From contig CAYIHX010000017.1 in assembly GCA_964363305.1 (NCBI GenBank), positions 1 through 64,000 of the forward strand: a stretch of 64,000 nt of DNA, given 5' to 3'. Source of the stretch: CAYIHX01 sp964363305. GTDB lineage: Bacteria; Bdellovibrionota; UBA1018. A program made the position numbers and the translations under genes. Each line of letters begins with the position of its first letter. Position 1 is the stretch's first letter. Below are positions 8,122 to 16,659 of the stretch, piece after piece. The notes beneath the pieces were generated by a model, which worked only from the letters and a program-made list of their open reading frames with translations, made no database searches and had not been told where the DNA came from.

Positions 8122-9591
8122 TCAACTAATGTAAACATCTGGTATTTCAATGCGATAGCTCTGGGCTTCAAGGAGATCTGCCTCGAGAATTTGTGTGGGT
8201 CGGGAGTCCAAAGCGGCTAAGGTCGCGGCGACTCGAAGCAGCTTGTGGCGACTTCGGAGGCTCACGGCTTGTTGGAGGAGGGGTGAATTTTGCAGCGTGG
8301 GCCGTTCTTGAAGGATGGCCTCCACGGCCTCCGCCCTCCACGAGCCCGGGGTGCTGCCCCAGCTACGGAGGAGACTTTCGCGGGTTCGAGCGACTTGCTC
8401 TTCAAGGAAAGTCACGGGGGTCTCGGGAGCTCCGAGCTCGGCTCGAACAAAAACAGCGAGATCGATCCGATCCAGGAGAGGTCCGGAAATGCGTCGGGCA
8501 TACCGCTCGCGAATCGAAGGGGGGCAGCGGCATCGAGCCCCGCCGCAGGGGCAGAGGTTGCCCGTGGCGGCCAGGAGAAACCGACTCGGCAACTCGGCCG
8601 AGCCTTCGGCGCGGGTCAACGAGATCTGGCCTCGCTCGAGGGGTTCTCGCAGGATCTCCAGCGAGTCTCGGCTCCATTCCGGCAGCTCGTCGGCGACGAG
8701 GATTCCACCGTGGGCGAGTGAAAATTGCCCAGGCCGAATCTCCGAGCCTCGAACCCGCCCAATCAGCGCAGCGGGCCGCACGTTTTGGCTGACCCGGATA
8801 GGTCCCTCTTGTCTCTTTACGCCCGCGAGATCTTGCAGAAGGGCGCGAGTGAGTCGTTCCTGTGCGTTGGCTCGGGGACGGATTCGAGCCAGCATATCGA
8901 TGGCGGTGCTTTTGCCGGCGCCCCGTGCCCCGACGAGGTAGACCGAGTGTTCTCCACTGGCGGCGATCACGATGCTTCGGGCGAGCTGGGGCCCGAGCGG
9001 TAAAGAGGCCGATGTGGAGCTGCGAGGCGCGGTGGCGGCGCGGGAAACCATGTGTTCGAATTTTTCGAGCGATTCTTTACCCACCCAGTCCGAGAGATTG
9101 CTCAGCAAGCAGAGGCGGGGCGGTTGGACCTGGCCGTCGGAGGGCGAACTTTCCTCGAGCAGGGCCCAGGCTTCCGCGAGATCCGCGCGGTCGCAGGTGG
9201 GGAGCACGAGCCAGTTCGCGCCGTGCTTCCAGGCAGCATAGAGCGCGCGCAACGTTTGGCCGGAAGATTTCAGGCGCCCGTCGAGGCCGAGCTCGCCCCA
9301 GGCGCAGATGAAGGGGAGGCTTTCGCCGTCACAGAGGATGGCGATCGCCATGGGAAGATCAAGGCCGGTGCCGCTTTTTCGCACGTTTGCTGGCGAGAGG
9401 TTGACGAGAATTCGTTTGCGGGGAAATTCCCGGCCGGAGGATTCGATCGCCGCTCGGATCCGCTCGCGCGCTTCACCGACTTCCCGGTCGGCGAGCCCGA
9501 CAATTTGGAAGGAAGGAATCTGGAAGCGGCTCGAGACTTCAATTTCTTGCAGGGCAGGAAAGACATCGGTGTTGAGAGGGGCGGCGATCAT
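8122..9591 (-). CDS. comM: ComM/YifB-family AAA+ ATPase (magnesium chelatase-like)
   Basis: A 489-residue ComM/YifB protein. The N-terminal Lon-like (ChlI) domain shows IVGLADREVGEARERIRAA and NLSPANVRKSGTGLDLPMA. The AAA+ core has Walker A GARGAGKST, Walker B GGILVADELPEW and the cysteine-containing loop NLCPCGG, with the LLDRIDL sensor region after it. ComM is a hexameric helicase promoting branch migration of incoming DNA during natural transformation. Start ATG 9591 matches where family members begin. The J-domain and comEC-like genes just beyond make a DNA-uptake neighbourhood plausible. Confidence 0.87.
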   Translation of the reverse strand: MIAAPLNTDVFPALQEIEVSSRFQIPSFQIVGLADREVGEARERIRAAIESSGREFPRKRILVNLSPANVRKSGTGLDLPMAIAILCDGESLPFICAWGELGLDGRLKSSGQTLRALYAAWKHGANWLVLPTCDRADLAEAWALLEESSPSDGQVQPPRLCLLSNLSDWVGKESLEKFEHMVSRAATAPRSSTSASLPLGPQLARSIVIAASGEHSVYLVGARGAGKSTAIDMLARIRPRANAQERLTRALLQDLAGVKRQEGPIRVSQNVRPAALIGRVRGSEIRPGQFSLAHGGILVADELPEWSRDSLEILREPLERGQISLTRAEGSAELPSRFLLAATGNLCPCGGARCRCPPSIRERYARRISGPLLDRIDLAVFVRAELGAPETPVTFLEEQVARTRESLLRSWGSTPGSWRAEAVEAILQERPTLQNSPLLQQAVSLRSRHKLLRVAATLAALDSRPTQILEADLLEAQSYRIEIPDVYIS

Positions 9592-9663
9592 GGCGGGGCT
9601 CCTGGGAGAGAGGTTTTTCCCTTCTATGAGCAAGAGTCGCGCCGAGGGCGATTCGACTCGGAG

Positions 9664-10152
9664 TCAGCTCTTACGTAGCCGCGCCAACAGCGCCGCGCGC
9701 GCATTCGTGAGTGCTTCCGCTATTTTCTGGGCATCTTTCCACTCGCGAGAGTCGGGCCGCCCGACCGCATCCGGATGATAGCGTTTGATCTGCTCGCGAT
9801 AGGCCGACTGAATTTCAGCCTCACTGGCGTCAATGGCGACACCGAGTAGGTCGTGAGGCGCGCTATCCACGCGGATGCCAGTGAGCTCGAGCGGCGACTT
9901 TCGAGTGATGCGTGATTTTCCAAGGGGATCGACCACGCCGCGAATGGGGGGCTTTTTCCCGGCGCGCAGGTCCGCTTCTCGGACGCTAAACTGGGATTTC
10001 GGTACCTTAGGTCGAAGTAAGAACCAGGCGGCGAGGAGGAACGTGGCCACGATTCCAGCCTGAATGAAGAGCGCATGCGTGTGGAACCATTCCGCGCTGA
10101 GCCCCGGATGCCTGGCATTCAGTTTGCTAAAAAAGAGCTTTATGGCGCTCAT
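9664..10152 (-). CDS. Membrane-anchored J-domain (DnaJ-like) protein
   Basis: A 162-residue protein with one N-terminal transmembrane helix (about residues 27-46) and a C-terminal J domain (about 99-150). The J domain carries the HPD motif (YHPDAVGR) needed to stimulate an Hsp70 ATPase, so it probably recruits DnaK to the inner membrane. The ATG at 10152 lies 11 bases inside the divergent comEC-like gene start at 10142, so the two starts overlap head to head. It lies upstream of comM on the same strand. Confidence 0.8.
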   Translation of the reverse strand: MSAIKLFFSKLNARHPGLSAEWFHTHALFIQAGIVATFLLAAWFLLRPKVPKSQFSVREADLRAGKKPPIRGVVDPLGKSRITRKSPLELTGIRVDSAPHDLLGVAIDASEAEIQSAYREQIKRYHPDAVGRPDSREWKDAQKIAEALTNARAALLARLRKS

Positions 10153-12133
10153 ACGGTGGCTCCGAATCGGGTTGATCCTGTTTCTCTATTCTGCGCTGCC
10201 GGATGCTGCGGCTGCAACCTCTTCCGTTTGGTGCGGGGATGGACTGCTGGCCGATCTCCGAGATCCTCAGTCGTCTTGCGCGGTTCGGGTCGAGGCGAGT
10301 GGCGGCGCGGCGTTCTGTTTTCGCTGGCGAGATTGGCGGAGGATGACGGCAGCTCCGTCGGTGGGCTGCTGGGAACTCGATTGGTTCGAGCGGGCTTCAG
10401 ATACCCGGAATGAACAGAGGAGGTGGGTCTTCGGGGTGAAGCCGGCAGGGGGTCGGGTGAGTTTTTTTCGTGGGGTGATTTTGCGGATTGAACGGTTTCG
10501 TCTGCATGCCAGCGAAGCTCTTGCGCAAGATGACGGCACAGGCGTGCTTCGGCACCTCATTTTGGGACAGAAGGTCGCGGGGTTGGCCTCGGTTCCGTGG
10601 CGTGAACTCGGATTTGTTCATGTTCTTACTTCGACGGGGATTCATCTTGCCGCGTTGGCTTCAGGGATCGCCATGATCGTTCGCCTTTTCACTTCGCGCT
10701 CTTCGCAGATTCCTCGTTTGAAGAGAGCGGCTGAGCTGGTTTCAATCGGGGTTTGGGGGCTGGTCTGGCTCCTTTGTGGAGCGCGCGCGGGCATGCTGAG
10801 GCCGGGACTCCTTCTTTTGATTCAACGGGGAGGCGCCGTCAAGGGCACTCGTTTTCGACGGGGGGCGGCTCTATTTTTCGCGCTTTTGATCGACGGGCTG
10901 TTTTCTTTTCTGTTTCCGGCGATCGATGAGCGCTTTGAAAGTTTCTCCTGGGGACGGCTGCATTATGCCCTTGCCGTCCTGGGAGGGGTGGTGGGCTGGG
11001 CGCTTTCCGAGAGCGTGCCTCGCTCGCCCTGGCGCGGTTTCCATCGCCACTTCGCGATGGCGCTCGGGTCGTGGCTTTTCGTTGTTCCGCTGGAGGTCTG
11101 GGAGACTCAGCTCGTGGCACCGCTCACGCCGGTTTTGAGCCTGCTCACGATTCCGTTTCTCGCCCAGGGTGTTTTGCCGCTCGGCTTGCTGCTGCTGGCG
11201 CTCGGAGAGCTGGACGGCCTGCGTTGGATGGCCCGCGCGACTACCCTCGCGCTCGAGTTTCTCGTGGCGCGCGTGCGGGAGTTGGATGCCCTGTGGGTCA
11301 TCTCTGTGCCGGCTTTCTCGGTCGGCGCCGCGCTGCTGTGTGGGGTGCTGCTTCTGCGGTACAGAGGCTGCTCCCCGAGGCGCTCGGTCGCTGCCGGTTT
11401 TTTGGTGGCGGTTTTTTTGAGATTCGCGTTTTCCACGAATGCAGCCGAGGCGCTCGAGCAATGGAACGTGCGTCAGGGCGACGCTGCCTGGATTCGCGAT
11501 GAAAGGGGCGAGAGCTGGCTGTTTGACTTGGGGTCGGCCCGGGCCATGCGGCCGGCGCAGTGGCTGAGGCAATTCGCGGCTCGTGATGTCACTGAGTTGC
11601 GGGGCGTGCTGGTTTCTCATCAGGATGAAGATCACGTCGGAGGCCTGCAGGTGCTCTCTCGGTGGATGCGGATCGACGAGGTCGTGGCGCGCTCGGAGAT
11701 CTGGGAGTTCCTTCGAGTGCCTGACGAAATTCGGAGAATCTCAGCGGCTCAGTTTTCGCCTCCGCCGGGCTGGCGCCTTTTGCTTCCGAAGGCGAGCCGC
11801 GCACGCAACGGAACGATGCTCGGTCTGGTCGTCATTCGCCCGAGCTGGATCTATGTCAATCTCGGGGATTCTTCGCGTGAGCTCGAGCGTTCGCTCGCGC
11901 GGGAGCTGCATTCGCTCCCTGCGTTGCCGTGGATCTGGAAGCTGAGTCATCACGGGTCAAGGACTTCGACGCCGGAGGAATGGTTTCGGGAGTTCGCGGT
12001 GCGGGAGGTTTGGATTTCGTCGGGAGGGGGAAACTCCTATGGCCATCCTCACGCGCAGGTGCTGCGGATGATTCCGCCCGGAGTGCGGGTTCGCCGAACT
12101 GATCTCGAGGGGACTTTGTCTCTGCTTCGTTAG
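10142..12133 (+). CDS. comEC: ComEC/Rec2-like DNA-uptake channel protein
   Basis: The 663-residue product has an N-terminal signal or membrane segment and a multi-helix Competence domain beginning near HLILGQKVAG and the typical TGIHLAAL-type stretch. A C-terminal metallo-beta-lactamase-like domain follows with SHQDEDHVGGL, NLGDSS and KLSHHGS. ComEC carries single-stranded transforming DNA across the inner membrane, and the hydrolase-like domain is thought to degrade the other strand. The N-terminal OB-like region is short or divergent relative to classical ComEC, so the assignment is by domain order. The start ATG overlaps the divergent J-domain gene start. The 3' end overlaps the converging SDR gene by 4 bases. 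Confidence 0.8.
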   Translation: MALIRWLRIGLILFLYSALPDAAAATSSVWCGDGLLADLRDPQSSCAVRVEASGGAAFCFRWRDWRRMTAAPSVGCWELDWFERASDTRNEQRRWVFGVKPAGGRVSFFRGVILRIERFRLHASEALAQDDGTGVLRHLILGQKVAGLASVPWRELGFVHVLTSTGIHLAALASGIAMIVRLFTSRSSQIPRLKRAAELVSIGVWGLVWLLCGARAGMLRPGLLLLIQRGGAVKGTRFRRGAALFFALLIDGLFSFLFPAIDERFESFSWGRLHYALAVLGGVVGWALSESVPRSPWRGFHRHFAMALGSWLFVVPLEVWETQLVAPLTPVLSLLTIPFLAQGVLPLGLLLLALGELDGLRWMARATTLALEFLVARVRELDALWVISVPAFSVGAALLCGVLLLRYRGCSPRRSVAAGFLVAVFLRFAFSTNAAEALEQWNVRQGDAAWIRDERGESWLFDLGSARAMRPAQWLRQFAARDVTELRGVLVSHQDEDHVGGLQVLSRWMRIDEVVARSEIWEFLRVPDEIRRISAAQFSPPPGWRLLLPKASRARNGTMLGLVVIRPSWIYVNLGDSSRELERSLARELHSLPALPWIWKLSHHGSRTSTPEEWFREFAVREVWISSGGGNSYGHPHAQVLRMIPPGVRVRRTDLEGTLSLLR

Positions 12134-12903
12134 AGCAGGAGGCGTCCGCCATCGACGACGAATACGTCGCCGGTCACCCAGGAGGCATCTTCGCTGAGGA
12201 AGAAACGAATAGCGGAGGAGACGTCACGAGGCTCACCGACGCGTCCCATGGGAAAGGCCGCGCCCCGCTTGGCGTAGAAATTTTCGAGCTCGTTTTGGCT
12301 GGCGTGATAGGCGGAGTGTAGCGGGCTTTTGACGACGCCGGGGCAGATGCAGTTGACGGTGATTCCGTCTTTTCCGAGCTCTTTTGCGAGCGTGCGCGAG
12401 AAATGCACCAGCGCGGCCTTCGAAACCGAATAGGCGAGCGCGAAGTGGTTCGGCAAGATTCCCGCAGTCGAAGAGACGTTGACGATTCGCGCGCCGCCCG
12501 GACTTTTCGCGAGGTAGGGCACTACGGCTTGGGTGAAAAGGAAGGGCCCTTTGAGATTCACGTTCATGGCGTCATCCCAGACGGCTTCAGTCGTCGAGGT
12601 GAGGCCGCCGAAAGGGTAGATGCCCGCGTTGTTGACGAGGCCATAGATCTGTTTGTGGTTGGAGGTGATGCGATCGACTGCCTTTTTGATCTGCTGCGAA
12701 TCGCGCAAATCGCAGGGCACGGTCATCAAGGAGTCGGAGACGCCTCCCATTTCCTTCGCGACCATCTGGAGCTTGTCCTGGTCACGACCGACGAGGATGA
12801 GTCGGTAACCACCGGTTTCTTTGAGGAGTTTGGCCGTATCGAGGCCAATTCCGCTGCCTGCCCCGGTGATGATCACTGTTTTGAGGTTCTTGTCGGTCGC
12901 CAT
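12130..12903 (-). CDS. Short-chain dehydrogenase/reductase (FabG-like)
   Basis: A 257-residue classical SDR: nucleotide-binding TGAGSGIG, NNAG (VNNAGIYPFGG), catalytic serine in NVSSTAG and the Y-x3-K pair in YSVSKAA. The C-terminal WVTGDVFVVDGG is typical of FabG-like reductases. It probably reduces a keto group or oxidises an alcohol with NAD(P)H; the substrate is unknown and it is not in a fatty-acid operon. The stop converges with comEC over 4 bases, so no terminator separates them. Confidence 0.85.
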   Translation of the reverse strand: MATDKNLKTVIITGAGSGIGLDTAKLLKETGGYRLILVGRDQDKLQMVAKEMGGVSDSLMTVPCDLRDSQQIKKAVDRITSNHKQIYGLVNNAGIYPFGGLTSTTEAVWDDAMNVNLKGPFLFTQAVVPYLAKSPGGARIVNVSSTAGILPNHFALAYSVSKAALVHFSRTLAKELGKDGITVNCICPGVVKSPLHSAYHASQNELENFYAKRGAAFPMGRVGEPRDVSSAIRFFLSEDASWVTGDVFVVDGGRLLL

Positions 12904-12998
12904 AAGTATTGAGAAACGTAGCAGAAAAAAAATCCAACATGATGCATTAAATTGCTCAATTCTGTACTAGAATAGTAAGGTACTGGAGATGCAGCTGA

Positions 12999-13826
12999 AT
13001 GTTGGCGGAGCGGACAGGCATCAGGTTGAATTCATTTGGTTTTTCTAGCTTCGGAAAGCTAGGGCTTTTGTGTGCCCTGGTTCTGACCCAGTCTAATTGC
13101 ATCTTTCAGAGCCAAAGTAGCCGAGTCGTCAAAGAGTGCGTGCTCCCCACTGATCAAAGCAGCACGCTTTCGGGGCGGTGGCGGGTGGCTCCGATTCCCA
13201 TCGCGGTTCATGCCGCCGATTTCGATGCGGATGAGATCGATGCGCTCAAACAAGCCGCTGACGTATGGAATAAATTCTATAGCGCGAGTTTGTCGCTTCA
13301 AATTTTGAACTACGGTGAAAGCGCGGTTCAGGAAAGCTCCGCTAGCAAGCCAAGCAATCTTTGCTCGACCGGTTTGATCCAGGGCAATCAGTACATGGGG
13401 AATGTCGTGCTTTATAAACAGGGCCGTTGGCCGTACTCGAACCATTCGGCGATCGCCTTGACGAGTTTTTGTCCGGTGCCTGCGAAGCCGATTCCGACGA
13501 TTTTCATGGCAGTGATGGAAGTGAATTACGAGGATTTTTTCATCGAGGGGAAGAAGCTGCCCGACCTGAAATCCATTTTCATTCACGAGCTCGGACATCT
13601 ACTCGGGCTCGACCACTCCTGCGAGAATTCGAGCGCGCGAACGGGTATGCCGAACTGTCGCGAGCTGACCGGAGATCAGTCGGAGTACTACGACGCGGTG
13701 ATGTTCCCGGTGGTGAGTTTCGAGTCGGGTTCGGGTTTGGGCGAGTCGCGTACGTCTTTGAATGACAACGATATGGGCCGTGCGAACTGCCTGTACGGCG
13801 CCGATGGCGCAGGTCCGCCGAACTGA
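12999..13826 (+). CDS. Matrixin-like zinc metalloprotease lipoprotein
   Basis: A 275-residue exported protease. The N-terminus is hydrophobic and ends in a weak lipobox (LTQSNC, Cys 34). The catalytic zinc motif HELGHLLGLDHS matches the metzincin HExxHxxGxxH/D of M10 (matrixin/astacin-like) peptidases, and FNDNDMGRANCLYG follows as a C-terminal family segment. It probably degrades extracellular or periplasmic protein, which would suit a predatory or scavenging lifestyle, but that is inference. ATG 12999 has a GGAG about 10 bases upstream. Confidence 0.8.
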   Translation: MLAERTGIRLNSFGFSSFGKLGLLCALVLTQSNCIFQSQSSRVVKECVLPTDQSSTLSGRWRVAPIPIAVHAADFDADEIDALKQAADVWNKFYSASLSLQILNYGESAVQESSASKPSNLCSTGLIQGNQYMGNVVLYKQGRWPYSNHSAIALTSFCPVPAKPIPTIFMAVMEVNYEDFFIEGKKLPDLKSIFIHELGHLLGLDHSCENSSARTGMPNCRELTGDQSEYYDAVMFPVVSFESGSGLGESRTSLNDNDMGRANCLYGADGAGPPN

Positions 13827-13827
13827 A

Positions 13828-15312
13828 TTATTCTACCAATCCATGCTTCTTGAAGAGCTTGAGCGCCCCCTCGTTACAGTAGACGCTCGGAATGAAGTTC
13901 ACGAAACCAGACAGGTGCTTCATCAGCGAATTTTCGCGCTCGACCAGCAGGCGTGGCTCATTCCTCTTGTTGACGATGCGAATGGGATCGCGCTCGCGGC
14001 TGAGGTTGGCACTTTTGGTTGCGAAGACTACGTCCTTCTGCGGTAAATCGGCGAGGAGCCATTCCCGGCCGGTGCCATAGCGGGTGATGGTCGCTTCGAG
14101 TTCGGCCACTTTCGCGTGGATCTGTTTCAGGAGTTTCTCTTTCTCGGCGCCTTTTCCTTCATTGCGAAGGATGCGATGAGAAAAAAGCGGATGGTTCACC
14201 GTCTTCGGCGCGTGCCGGTAGAGCAGCATCTCCGTCAATTCAGAGGTGCGGTGATCCTTTCTGATTTTTCCGGAGATGCGCAGCTCCTGGCAGCGGTTCA
14301 TGAAATAGATGTCGTTCCACCAGAAGAAACGTTCGTCTCGGGCCTCGACCATCGTCAGTAGATCTTGAAATTGATGGATGAGATCTTGTTGCAGAAAGGC
14401 TTCGGCGATGTGTGACGACATGATGTCGAACTTCGCCGAGCCTGGGTTTTTGATGATCTGGGAGTACCAACTGAATCGCGCGAAGAGAAAATCCTCGACC
14501 GCGTGCGCGGCGTTTTCGCGAACTCCGAACGCCACATGCCCTTCGCCCGCGTCGTAGGTGACGAGGTTGGCCAGGATGTAGTCTCGATCGAACTGGCCGT
14601 ACTTGATGCCGGTGTAGTGCGCGTCGCGGAGGAGGTAATCCATCCGATCGGCGTCGAGATCGGAATGCATCAGCTGGTTGGCCACAAGATGGGGCGACTC
14701 ACCCTTGATGATGTTGGAAATATTTTGGACGTCGAACCCGTAGTCTTCAAGGATTCGCGTCAGCCCGCCTTCAAAAGGGGTGTTCTTGATAATGAAGGAA
14801 CCGAGATGCTCGTGCGAGTTCGGGAGTGGCTTGAGCGGATTCTTTCTTCCTTTCGGGCGGGAATCTTTCTTTCCGCCGCGGTCGTGGTTGCCGTGGCGGA
14901 CGTAGGCGTGCTCGATGGCATGCGAGAACGGGAAGGTGCCGATGTCGTGCAGGAGGGCGGCGATGCGGAGGCTCTTGTGGAGCATGGCGGCCGGTCCGGT
15001 CGAGCGTGGGTTGAACAGCTCGTGATCAGGGACGTTCAGGCCGAGCGCGCGGATCATTTGATCCATCGAATGCATGACGCCGATGACGTGCGCGAAGCGG
15101 TTGTGCTCCGCGCCCGGAAAGATGTAGTTCGCGAAGCCGAGTTGTTTGATCCAGCGAAGGCGTTGGAAGTACGGCGAGTTGATGATCTTCTCTTCCCATT
15201 CGGTGATCGGGATGAAGCCATACAGGACATCGAAGATGACGCGAGAGCTGGAGATCGGTCGCCGGGTGGGAGCTTTGCGGGCGGGTGATGGTGACGGTGC
15301 AGGTGCAGGCAA
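13828..15312 (-). CDS. HD-superfamily phosphohydrolase (dGTPase/SAMHD1-like, COG1078)
   Basis: A 494-residue HD hydrolase. The metal site is visible as H in EHNRFAHVIGV, the HD doublet in ALLHDIGTFPFSHAIEH and the final Asp in HSDLDADRMDYLLRD. The architecture matches COG1078 proteins related to SAMHD1 and dGTP triphosphohydrolases, so nucleotide or nucleic-acid phosphate hydrolysis is likely. An insertion rich in Arg/Lys/Gly (about residues 140-165) is unusual. The TTG start at 15312 is preferred because GGGGAG lies a few bases upstream; no ATG precedes the conserved region. Upstream is a perfect 38-bp inverted repeat. Confidence 0.75.
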   Translation of the reverse strand: MPAPAPSPSPARKAPTRRPISSSRVIFDVLYGFIPITEWEEKIINSPYFQRLRWIKQLGFANYIFPGAEHNRFAHVIGVMHSMDQMIRALGLNVPDHELFNPRSTGPAAMLHKSLRIAALLHDIGTFPFSHAIEHAYVRHGNHDRGGKKDSRPKGRKNPLKPLPNSHEHLGSFIIKNTPFEGGLTRILEDYGFDVQNISNIIKGESPHLVANQLMHSDLDADRMDYLLRDAHYTGIKYGQFDRDYILANLVTYDAGEGHVAFGVRENAAHAVEDFLFARFSWYSQIIKNPGSAKFDIMSSHIAEAFLQQDLIHQFQDLLTMVEARDERFFWWNDIYFMNRCQELRISGKIRKDHRTSELTEMLLYRHAPKTVNHPLFSHRILRNEGKGAEKEKLLKQIHAKVAELEATITRYGTGREWLLADLPQKDVVFATKSANLSRERDPIRIVNKRNEPRLLVERENSLMKHLSGFVNFIPSVYCNEGALKLFKKHGLVE

Positions 15313-15364
15313 ACAAAACTCCCCTCGTGGAAGGGCCCGAGCGTGAGCCCCAGAGTCTTAGTGT

Positions 15365-15474
15365 CGCATGTCAAAAAGGGATCCGCTTACTTTTTGATGC
15401 TCGGCGCAGCATGATTTTTTGGCACCATGACGCATGGAGCATCAAAAAGTAAGCGGATCCCTTTTTGACATGCG
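15365..15474. repeat. Family D palindrome: perfect 38-bp inverted repeat, 34-base loop
   Basis: The left arm (15365-15402) and right arm (15437-15474) are exact reverse complements and include AAAAAGGGATCCGCTTAC. The loop contains a poly-T stretch. The repeat occupies the space between two divergent genes, the HD hydrolase and the ureohydrolase, and comes within 12 bases of the latter's ATG. It is too long and too perfect for a normal operator and resembles the other long palindromes in the window. Confidence 0.85.
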
Positions 15475-15486
15475 TTAATATGAGGC

Positions 15487-16659
15487 ATGCCCTCGAAACA
15501 CCCTTCTTGGATCCCGATGACTCGTCCGCTGGGAGGCGGGATCTACACCGTCTCAGCTGGAAACGGGGCGGCATGGAAGCAACAGCTTCGCTGGGCTGAC
15601 GTTCTGGGACTCGAGTCCCCACAGAACTATGTCGAGCTGGAGGCCGCCTGGCGGATCTCCTTGGCAGACCTTCCGAAAGCGCGGGTTGCGCTGTTGGGAG
15701 TCCCGCTCGATACCGGTGCGGGCATTCGCCGAGGCGCGGCCTATGGTCCACGCGCGATTCGTGATGAGCTTCTGAGTAACCCGGGCTTTCACCAGGTGCT
15801 CCGCAGTCGACAGCTCATCGACCTCGGCGACGTGCTAGTGAATCCGCACCTCCTGCACGACGAGATGCTGAATCCGAAGCAGATCCGTGCCTCCCAGAAC
15901 GAGATGTATCCGCAGCTTAATCCGACCGCACGCGCGAAGCTCCCCGTGTCGGCGCTGTCGATGACGAAGGCCGTGCTGGGCGCGGTTCTCAAACAGCACC
16001 CTCACCTGAAAATTTTCGTGATGGGCGGAGATCACTCCGTGGCCTGGCCCGTGAGTGAGGTGCTTCACAAGATTCATGGAAGAGCGCTGGGTATCGCGCA
16101 GCCGGATGCGCATACCGACCTGCTCGCCACGCGCCTCGGCGTGAAGTACTGCTTCGGCACCTGGTCGTTTCACGCAAATAAGCTTCTGCAAAAGGATAAG
16201 CCCCGCGCCAAATCCGGCGCGCGTTTTGTGCAGTTCGGGATTCGCCAAACCGGGAAGGAGCGCTCGCATTGGGAGGGCCTCACGGGCGTGCGCCAGTTCT
16301 GGGCGGACGAAATCCTCAAGCGCCCGTCGAGCGAAATCATCGACGAGGCCGTTCGGAGTCTGAGGGCCGCCGGAGTGCGGAAGCTCTATTTTTCGAATGA
16401 CATCGATGGAACCGACGAAGCAGAGGCTTCCGCCACCGGCACTCCTGCTGCCGGGGGGCCGTCGTCGAAATTTTTCCTCGAACTGATTGCGCGGCTTGGC
16501 GCGGAGTTTGAGCTCGTGGGCGCTGACTTGATGGAGGTTGCGCCTGACCTGGGAAGCGACGCAGGGAAAAGGCAAACGCTCGCCTTGGCCGGTCAGTACG
16601 CGTGGGCCACTCTCGAGGCGCAGCTCAAGGGCCCAGGAGCGCCTCGAGCGCAGCCTTGA
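15487..16659 (+). CDS. Ureohydrolase (arginase/agmatinase family)
   Basis: A 390-residue manganese ureohydrolase-fold enzyme. Metal-binding motifs are GGDHSVAWP, QPDAHTD and DIDGTD, followed by the family TGTPAAGGPS loop. Arginases, agmatinases and formiminoglutamases share this set; the D-I-D-G-T-D variant differs from the usual D-x-D-x-x-D-P, so the exact substrate is open. About 70 residues at the N-terminus extend beyond the usual fold. The 3' end overlaps the converging serine-protease gene by 35 bases. Confidence 0.8.
   Translation: MPSKHPSWIPMTRPLGGGIYTVSAGNGAAWKQQLRWADVLGLESPQNYVELEAAWRISLADLPKARVALLGVPLDTGAGIRRGAAYGPRAIRDELLSNPGFHQVLRSRQLIDLGDVLVNPHLLHDEMLNPKQIRASQNEMYPQLNPTARAKLPVSALSMTKAVLGAVLKQHPHLKIFVMGGDHSVAWPVSEVLHKIHGRALGIAQPDAHTDLLATRLGVKYCFGTWSFHANKLLQKDKPRAKSGARFVQFGIRQTGKERSHWEGLTGVRQFWADEILKRPSSEIIDEAVRSLRAAGVRKLYFSNDIDGTDEAEASATGTPAAGGPSSKFFLELIARLGAEFELVGADLMEVAPDLGSDAGKRQTLALAGQYAWATLEAQLKGPGAPRAQP

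Noticed and set aside
14503..15288. 261-codon frame on the plus strand
   Set aside because: It is antisense to the HD hydrolase gene, whose conserved motifs are in the other strand.
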